In this document: in pieces, positions 56,857 through 64,000 of the stretch
Position numbering within the stretch: position 1 is the first letter of the stretch
Layout of the letters: each line of letters opens with the position of its first letter
DNA from: Achatina immaculata
Taxonomy: Eukaryota; Mollusca; Gastropoda; Stylommatophora; Achatinidae
DNA: 64,000 nt
Assembly: GCA_009760885.1 (NCBI GenBank)
Contig: CM019701.1
Coordinates: forward strand, 14,294,282-14,358,281
Direction of reading: 5' to 3'
Translations under genes and position numbers: made by a program
The notes under the pieces: generated by a model
The model's database searches: none
What the model was told of the DNA's origin: nothing
What the model saw: the letters and a program-made list of their open reading frames with translations, nothing else

Positions 56857-57625
56857 TGAGGGTCATACCGAAAGTTGTGAGCAAAAATCTTTTAAAAATC
56901 AGAATTTATAGATAGAGAAAATATAAATGTATTACCTTAAACTGCATCATTTGCACTTCATGTAGAGGTCACATGACATCACCATCATGTGTCACGTGAC
57001 CATGTGGAGCATAAACAAAATGGCAGGTTTTGAAGTTTTGTTTCGTCAACATGCTGTCATTGAGTTCCTTGTTAAAGAGGAAATCCCCGCTGCTGAAATT
57101 CACCAAAGACTTCAGCTTGCTTATGGAGATGTGTGTATGGGTGCTAGCAGTGTTAGGAGGTGAGTGAAACATTTAAAAAATGGAAACATGAGCATCCAAG
57201 ATATGCCTCGCAGTGGTTGCCCTTGAACAGCCTCCACTGAACACAATGTGGAAAGGGTAGGTGACATCATTAAAGAAGACAGACGTGTCAAGTATCTGAA
57301 ATCACTGTAAATCTTGGAATAGGACACAATGCAGTACAGGAAATGATTGAAACCCTAGGGTATAGAAAAGATTGTGCCATCTGGGTCTCACAGGAGAGAA
57401 CATCTAGAAAGCAGTGCACCTGTGCCATCGGTCAGCTGAAATGGAATTCTACCTGGAGGGTATTTTCAAACTTGCAGAGCGATTGGAAAATGTGTTGAGA
57501 GAAATGGAGATTATGTTGAAAAGTGAAGAAAAGGATGCAGAATAAGGTGATACATTTATGTTTTCTCTATCTATCAATTCTGATTTTAAAAAACTTTTTG
57601 CTCACGACTTTCAGTATAACCCTCG
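56857..57625 (+). mobile_element. Internally deleted mariner-type transposon
   Basis: TA dinucleotides flank 769 bp whose ends are inverted repeats of about 83 bp (56857-56939 versus 57543-57625, roughly a dozen mismatches), beginning [t/c]gagggt[c/t]ata. From ATG at 57020 the plus strand reads a mariner-type N-terminal HTH region (RQHAVIEFLVKEEIPAAEIH, PRSGCP, ASTEHNVERVGDIIKEDRR) with several stops, then jumps to a C-terminal-type stretch (EFYLEGIFKLAERLENVL). The catalytic D,D,D region is missing, so it is a non-autonomous derivative. Confidence 0.85.
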
Positions 57626-57774
57626 TATTTATGACAAACTGATTGGGTGCACATGAAGCAAAACTCAAGAGACTATATGCCAAATGGGCCTGTGTGTCCA
57701 GTTTTTCATCCTTTGTTCATTCATTCATTTGTAGAGTCAGGTTTGATAGGCCTGTCTTTGACAACATACAAACC

Positions 57775-57890
57775 AATCACATCATTGGAGCATGCAGCAG
57801 CCACATCATTGGACCATGCAGTAGTCACATCATTGGAGCCAGCAATCACATCAATGGAGCCAGCAATCACATCAGTGGAGCATGCATCTA
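57775..57890. repeat. ~24-bp tandem repeat, five diverged units
   Basis: Units of cacatcattggagcatgcag / aatcacatcaatggagccag type. Confidence 0.85.
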
Positions 57891-58355
57891 ACTTACACAT
57901 TGTTGTAGAAAGTAGTCATATCTGTCGGGTTGATTGACTAAAAATGTGAACTTGCAAGTATAGTCCAAGTCACTATTCTTCACCTCCAGGTCGGATCTTA
58001 AAGTAATTTGAGTCACATTCGTGTCCAAGTTGACTGACTTGAATCTGCTTCTCTGGAGTAATGATTTCTAGTGATTTATGTATATGAGGTCCTGGAATTG
58101 GCTAGAAAATCCTGCTTCTCCGCAGACTCCATCAGTTTGAAAAAACATACAGAGCCCTGCTTCACTAGTAGGGTGAAAGAACACATCATCTTGTTTTGCC
58201 AGCGGCACCACAACCATAAAGAAGTGAGGGCCAGGCCAGCTCTGAATTGCCCTGGTAACAATAACCGTCCCAGTAACACAGACATTGTGTTACATTGTGA
58301 AGCAAACAATGGATGATGCTGTCTGATTTGGCACTCGGGAACCTATAATTGACAT
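57891..58355. other. No feature recognised
   Basis: Mixed sequence between the 24-bp and 38-bp repeats. Confidence 0.4.
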
Positions 58356-58455
58356 GCTAGTGTCAGGGTTGGCCTACCATAGCTAATATGCTAATGTCAG
58401 GGTTGGTAAACCATAGCTGATATGCTAACATCAGGGTTGATGAACCATAGCTGGC
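58356..58455. repeat. ~38-bp tandem repeat, ~2.5 units
   Basis: atgctaatgtcagggttggtaaaccatagct recurs with small changes. Confidence 0.8.
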
Positions 58456-58802
58456 CAGGACCCTGTCCTGTCTTTCCATCGGTGTCCACAGTAACAGATC
58501 TAGCCTGTCTAATGGGGCAGGGATCACCATAGTCCTCATGGTGGTGGAGTCTGCTAAAGAAGTATTGCACACACCCCCTGCTTCTTTAGCAGCACTCAGA
58601 GACTGAGAAGAATAGTCACCGTAGCCCGCTCCCAGTCTGACACGGTGCATGGCTCTGTATCTTCACCTCATCAGCTGTAAAAAAAAAAAGTCAGTTCGAA
58701 ATTTCTGAAAGCTAGAAGAAGGTAAACAGTACATTTTTGCCTGTGAGATCTCTGTTGATGTATATCTGGAGAAATATTTTGTTTCATCATTCTTTCTAAC
58801 AG

Positions 58803-59575
58803 TCAGACAAACCACAAAGATCATTGTGAAATGGCTGAAATTCGTGAACGAAAGGTCAAAGGGAATCAGGCAAAGGCAAAGAAAGAATTGAAAGATAGTA
58901 TATCACCAGCAAAAGATGACCAAGAGTACCCAGATTGTTCTGACAGTGGCACGAGCACTGATATATTGAAGAATGCAGATAATGCCATCCAGAATAAAAA
59001 GAGTCAGAAGAAGGTATCTGGCAAGGTAAGAACCTGGCATAACATTGTAGTCATCACAGTTTGTTTGATTCATAAGTGCTTATATAGAAAGCTAATCATT
59101 CATTTAGTTAAAAGGTTTTTTATTAGTAAAATTAGTGACAGTTTTACAGTCATATGTCAGAGCTTCAGAGTGTCTTAATTTTAAAATAAATTACGGTAAA
59201 ATGCCAATACAGAACATTAAAATATAGTGAATAGTAAAAGTAGATTCTGCAGCAGGTTTTAATGATTTCACAGAATGGACAGGAAAGAGTTAAAATAAGT
59301 TCTGTGTTGAAGACTGCACTTGTAAGTAATTAATTAATTTGTATAAATTCATCTTTCATGAAATGTTAGAATATACTGAGTTAATAAATGTTGTTTGCTT
59401 TGAGTGTCATGCCTTGTGGACTCAAGATTACTGATGTTACAGGGGAAGTCACACAGAGGAAGCATTCTCTCAACAGTCCGTAGCATGGCCTGTTATTTCT
59501 TTCTGGTCCTCTTTGTGCCTCCATTTCTAAATTATGTCTCCTTACAGAGAGAAGCTGTGGAATTGAAACCATCAG
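58803..59575 (+). CDS. Unrecognised gene, two exons (partial)
   Basis: An exon after acceptor ttctttctaacag (58801-58802) carries a short leader and ATG at 58831. 65 codons later the donor GGCAAG/GTAAGA leaves it in phase 0 (exon end 59025). A second exon, 59548-59575 (acceptor ctccttacag, donor TCAG/GTAAAT), continues in frame as REAVELKPS plus one base. The protein start is charged: MAEIRERKVKGNQAKAKKEL, an acidic/Ser-rich stretch, then NKKSQKKVSGK. No domain recognised; Lys clusters could suit a nuclear or nucleic-acid-associated protein, a guess only. The 33-bp array starts about 60 bp after the second donor, so the next intron would hold it. The first exon is moderately supported, the second is short and less certain. 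Confidence 0.45.
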
Positions 59576-59634
59576 GTAAATGATTATTTCTTTCCTGTCT
59601 GCCTGCCTGCCTCTCTCCCTTCTCGCAATATTCT

Positions 59635-60660
59635 GGTCATCTTTTTCATCATACTGTCCAAACTTCTGGCCATCTTGTTCATCTTACTGACCAAACTTGT
59701 GGTCATCTTGTTCATATTACTGACCAAACTTGTGGTCATCTTGTTCATCTTACTGACCAAACTTCTGGTAATCTTTTTCATCTTACTGGCCAAACTTGTG
59801 GTCATCTTGTTCATCTTACTGACTAAACTTGTGGTCATCCTGCTCATCTTACTGACCAAACTTGTGGTCATCTTGTTCATCTTACTGACTAAACTTGTGG
59901 TCATCCTGCTCATCTTACTGACCAAACTTGTGGTCATCTTGTTCATCTTACTGACCAAACTTGTGGTCATCTTGTTCATCTTATTGACCAAACTTGTGGT
60001 CATCTTGTTCATCTTACTGACCAAACTTGTGGTCATCTTGTTCATCTTACTGACCAAACTTGTGGTCATCCTGCTCATCTTACTGACCAAACTTGTGGTC
60101 ATCTTGTTCATCTTACTGACCAAACTTGTGGTCATCCTGCTCATCTTACTGACCAAACTTGTGGTCATCTTGTTCATCTTACTGACCAAACTTGTGGTCA
60201 TCTTGTTCATCTTACTGACCAAACTTGTGGTCATCTTGTTCATCTTACCAACCAGTCTTCTGATCATTTTGTTCATCTTACTGACCAAACTTGTGGTCAT
60301 CTTGTTCATCTTACCAACCAGTCTTCTGATCATTTTGTTCATCTTGCTGACCAAACTTGTGGTCATCTTGTTCATCTTACCAACCAGTCTTCTGATCATT
60401 TTGTTCATCTTACTGACCAAACTTGTGGTCATCTTGTTCATCTTACTGACCAAACTTGTGGTCATCTTGTTCATCTTACTGACCAAACTTGTGGTCATCT
60501 TGTTCATCTTACCAACCAGTCTTCTGATCATTTTGTTCATCTTACTGACCAAACTTGTGGTCATCTTGTTCATCTTACCAACCAGTCTTCTGATCATTTT
60601 GTTCATCTTACTGATCAGACTTCTGATCATCTTTTCCAGCTTACCGAACAAACTCTTGAT
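59635..60660. repeat. 33-bp minisatellite, ~31 units
   Basis: The unit is cttactgaccaaacttgtgg + tcatcttgttcat. A second unit type reads ccaaccagtcttctgatcat + tttgttcatctta and is concentrated in the right half. Unit length divisible by three gives an 11-residue repeat open on both strands (355 and 329 codons). I read this as an intronic or intergenic array, not a gene. Confidence 0.93.
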
Positions 60661-60989
60661 CTGACACTTCTTACTTCTGTAATGTTTATATTCATTAACT
60701 GAAATGATAATTTACTTTACTTTTTCCTATCATTGTTTTACATTTGATGTACTTCATTATTGTACTGTTTTCTGCTGTTTGTGTGTTTTTTTCCATGTAT
60801 TTCCATTATTTAGGGGTTTTTTTTTTTTTTTGGTACACTGGCATTTTATTATCTCCTTCTGATACATGTTTTTGTTAATGATCTTTTCTTGAGTAAATTA
60901 AGTGAACCATTGTTGGTGTATACAGTAGTATAGCCCTCCATCCAGCAACTTTTTAATATGATTCTGGACAAACTTTAAAGTCCTAGTAT
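60661..60989. other. No feature recognised
   Basis: T-rich spacer before LINE D. Confidence 0.4.
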
Positions 60990-61606
60990 AGTTGTATAGC
61001 CCCCTGCGTGGTACCCGGGATCTGCAAAGAATAGGACCACTGTACACTACCACACATGATCATACAAGGTGATTAAGGAGGGTTCAGCATAGAGCCAGCA
61101 ACCCTATCTGGTAAAAAACTATCAGACGGCTACAGAAACAGAAGCGAGGGAAAAAAACAAACAAATGCAGGTGGAAGAGAAATGCTTATCAGGAAACTCA
61201 GCCCATGAAGGTTGTGGATGAAAGCCAGCCACTGGAAGTCCCCAGTCTGACTGCAGACCTCCTGGAACCTAAACACAAGATGCAAATAGGCAGCCGGAAT
61301 GTAAGAGCACTTAATCAGACTGGAAAACTAGCATAAACCATCAAGGAAATACACAGATACAAACTAGACATACTAGGAATACAAGAAGCAAGATGGACAG
61401 GACAAGGCAGAAGGAAGTTAACAACACAGCACACAGAAGATACAGTAATATGGTCAGGTAAAGAAGATCATCATGAAGGAGGAGTAGCATTGATTATAAG
61501 AAAAGAAGCATCAAGAGCATTGCTAAAATGGACCCCTATGAATGAGAGATTATTATATGCACGCTTCAACTCAAGATTCACAAAGCTGTTTATTATAGTT
61601 CGTTAT

Positions 61607-61786
61607 TACCAAGAATACAGGCTAAAGCCCTGTGATACTCTGAACCCCTTGGGGTCCTCACGTGGATCTCGTGTGGTCCTTTCGGGGACCACACAGGAGA
61701 CCACGGGACCTAACGAGGACCACAGGCGTAAATTCAGTAGGATCACAGTGCGGTTTTGGTGGTAGAAGCGAACGAAGAAGAAGAAG
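61607..61786 (+). mobile_element. Element R copy nested in LINE D endonuclease
   Basis: 180 bp between atagttcgttat (61595-61606) and atagttcattat (61787-61798), a 12-bp duplication with one mismatch. Contains the last part of element R from ccaagaatacaggctaaagc to (GAA)n. Taking it out with one repeat joins LFIIV directly to YAPTEAAEEE in frame. Confidence 0.93.
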
Positions 61787-63282
61787 ATAGTTCATTATGC
61801 ACCAACAGAAGCAGCTGAAGAGGAGTTAAAAGATTTTTACAACAACCTCCAAGCCACAGTAGAAACAATACCCAAACATGATATGCTACTCATCTTGGGT
61901 GACTTCAATGCAGAAGTAGGTGAGGGAAATGAAGATAGAAGAAGAATCATGGGAAGAGAAGGAATCGGAGAAATAAATGAAAATGGAGAAAGACTGTGCA
62001 GTTTCTGTGAAGAAAACATGATGACCATCAGAGGGACAATTTTCCAACATAAAAACATCCATAAAGTGACTTGGAGGTCCCCAGATAAAACCACAGAAAA
62101 CCAAATCAATCACATATTAATAAACAAGTGGAAATGGTCACTACAAGATATGAGAGCAAGGAAAGGAGCAGATGTAGGAAGTGATCACAACCTTCTGGTA
62201 GCAAAAATAAATCAAAGTTAAGGAAAGTCAAAATCAGAAAACACAAAAAGACATGTTTTGATTACAACAAAACTGAAAGACCAGCAAACAAGGAGTGAAT
62301 TCTCAGTAGTACTTAAGAACCGCTTCATTGTCCTACAAGACGAAACAGAAATGTCCATTCTAGAGTTCAATAAAACAATATAGGAAACAGCAAAAGAGGT
62401 GCTGGGATATTGGAAACAGAGAAAAGAAGAATAGATAAGCAAGACCACACGGGAAAAGACAGAGCAAAAAAAGGAAAGCAAGAAAAAAATTGCTGAACAC
62501 CAAATCACAACGGCTAAAAGAACAAGTTTAAGTAATTATGCACAAAAAGACAAAGAGGTCAAAGAATCATCAAGATAAACGTCAGTACTATGACAACTTA
62601 GCAACAACAGCAGAGAAAGCAGCATATGCAAATGACATGAAAACCATATACAAAATCACAAAGCAGATGACAGGTAACTTCAGCTCAAGATGTGAGAGTG
62701 CAATAAGGAGACATAAGGGACAGCTGGTCAGTGGAGAAAGAGAAAAAAATTGAAAGATGGAGGGAACACTTTAACACCCTACTAAACAGAACACAAGCAG
62801 CACAAACAATAGACATACCTGAAGCAGAAATGGAACTAAGCATCAATACAGGACCAATAACAATAAGTGAAGTAAAGGAGGCAATAAAGAAGCTAAAATT
62901 AGACAGGGCACCAGGTGAAGATGAAGTGACTGTTGAGATGTTGAAAGCAGAAGAAACAGAAACACCAAAACAACTCTGCTGGATACTACAACAAATTTGG
63001 GATCTAGAAAAAGCTCCAGAGGAATGGAAAACTGGGCTTATAGTAAAACTACCAAAGAAGGGTGACCTCAGAGATTGCGGGAACTAGAGAGGCATTACCC
63101 TACTGCCACTCATCAGTAAAGTATTTTGCAAAATAATCATCAACAGAATTGTACCAGAACTTGAGGGAAAACTTCAGAAAGAGCAGGCAGGATTTAGGAA
63201 AGGAAGATTATGCATAGATCACATAGTTGTACTTAGATAAATATTAGAACAGGCAAATGAGTGGCATAGCACAACATATGCA

Positions 63283-63903
63283 TTGTTTATAGATTTTGAG
63301 AAAGCCTTTGACAGTGTCAACAGAGATGCACTGTGGAAAATCCTAAGATGGCATGGCCTCCCCCATAAGATAGTGAATGTAATCAAAGCCCTATATGAGG
63401 ATTTTCAGTGCAAAGTTATCTGTGGAGAACATACCTCCAGCAGCTTTAGGGTACAAACAGGAGTGAAGCAGGGATGTGTACTATCACCAACATTATTTAT
63501 CGTAGCAGTAGACTGGTTAATGAAGGAGGCAACATCAGACAAACGCAGAAGATTACAATGGACCTTTGACACAGTGCTGGAGGACCTTGACTTTGCGGTC
63601 GACGTTTGTCTACTATCAAGAAGCCACAAAGATATGCAAGATAAAATAAACAAGCTAACTCAGAATGCAAACAACATAGGACTAAAGATCAATGTAGGAA
63701 AGACAAAGTTAATGAAGCAAAATGTGAACAACAGATATGTACTCAGAGTAGATAGCAAGTTAGTGGAGGAGGTCAACGAATTTATATATCTTGGCAATAG
63801 AGTAGTAGAAAATGGAGACAGCACAGAGGACATCAACAGCAGACTTTCTAGAGCAAACCAGGCTTTTGCAATGCTGCAGACTATGGAAAATCTAAAAAAC
63901 TAA
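63283..63903 (+). pseudogene. LINE D reverse transcriptase core
   Basis: 206 open codons covering RT motifs A (FEKAFDSVN), B (QGCVLSPTLF), C (mutated, DLDFAVDVCLLS) and the thumb region (LKINVGKTKLMK, EFIYLGNRVVENG). The one-base-derived Val in place of the first Asp of motif C is the key defect. Confidence 0.85.
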
Positions 63904-64000
63904 GCATGAATACGAAAATCAGGATATTTAAGACTAAGTGCCAAGTGTACTACCCTATGGAAGTGAATGCTGGAAAATCACCAAAACCACAGAAAACAAG

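Larger units (their letters stand above)
60990..64000 (+). mobile_element. LINE family D, near full length, truncated by window edge
   Basis: A leader of about 290 bp is followed from about 61279 by an APE endonuclease (VRALNQTGKLA, LDILGIQEARWTGQG, GGVALIIRKEASR, LLILGDFNAEVGEG, GADVGSDHNLLVAKI) and from about 62730 by a reverse transcriptase (RAPGEDEVTVEMLKAE; EEWKTGLIVKLPKKGDLRDC; FIDFEKAFDSVNRDALWKIL; TGVKQGCVLSPTLFIVAVDW). The usual FADD catalytic box reads FAVD (Val at 63598-63600), which should kill the enzyme. Stops interrupt it at about 61334, 62221 and 63085, and element R is inserted in the endonuclease. Clade undecided. Confidence 0.85.

Noticed and set aside
59584..60664. 355- and 329-codon frames with 11-residue repeats, possible coiled coil
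   Set aside because: Both strands are open because the 33-bp unit lacks stops. The repeat follows a likely splice donor and looks intronic.

Overview
This is metazoan nuclear DNA, most likely from a lophotrochozoan such as a mollusc. That placement is inferred from the repeat mix (several APE-type LINE families, tRNA-derived SINEs, Tc1 and mariner elements, many minisatellites) and from the intron-exon genes; I see no single diagnostic marker. Nothing here looks bacterial, and there are no operons, origins or CRISPR arrays.

Host genes are few. (1) On the minus strand, 30932-38026, five exons join in perfect phase (933 nt, 310 aa) into a type I membrane protein: signal peptide, one CUB domain with four cysteines, a membrane segment, and a tail with two PPxY motifs. 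(2) On the minus strand, 6594 down to 3358 and on past the left edge, four exons all in phase 1 encode a signal peptide, two eight-cysteine EGF-like modules and a third domain that may be galactose-binding-like. (3) On the plus strand near 58803-59575 lie two exons of an unrecognised, charged protein.

Layout. 1-3.3 kb: GGT-rich array, a degenerate satellite with a retroposed U2 snRNA-like sequence (about 1010-1215), and LINE 3' ends. 3.3-6.6 kb: EGF gene. 7.0-11.0 kb: a long minus-strand LINE (family A) broken by a nested copy of its own family and carrying a 671-bp tandem duplication. 11.2-13.3 kb: 40-bp and 43-bp arrays. 13.3-19.7 kb: LINE and SINE debris, including head-to-head LINE C copies. 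20.2-22.7 kb: related 29-bp and 28-bp satellites. 22.7-30.9 kb: AT-rich DNA with few repeats. 30.9-38.0 kb: CUB gene with repeats in its introns. 39.6-45 kb: a 45-bp array, a 30-bp array of about 52 units and a candidate LTR. 46-49 kb: a tandem array split by a LINE A copy, and a 64-bp array. 51.6-52.4 kb: RNase H piece of another LINE. 54.0-55.3 kb: a 1.33-kb retroelement with no recognised ORF and 12-bp target-site duplications. 55.4-57.6 kb: a Tc1 pseudogene and an internally deleted mariner. 59.6-60.7 kb: 33-bp array. 61-64 kb: LINE D, running off the right edge.

Most long open frames lie in minisatellites whose units happen to lack stop codons, and I do not treat them as genes. The points most worth a second look are the U2-like retroposon, the 1.33-kb element ('R'), the CUB/PPxY receptor, and four separate direct duplications of similar size (510, 645, 671 and 719 bp). 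Family letters A-H and R are labels used only here.
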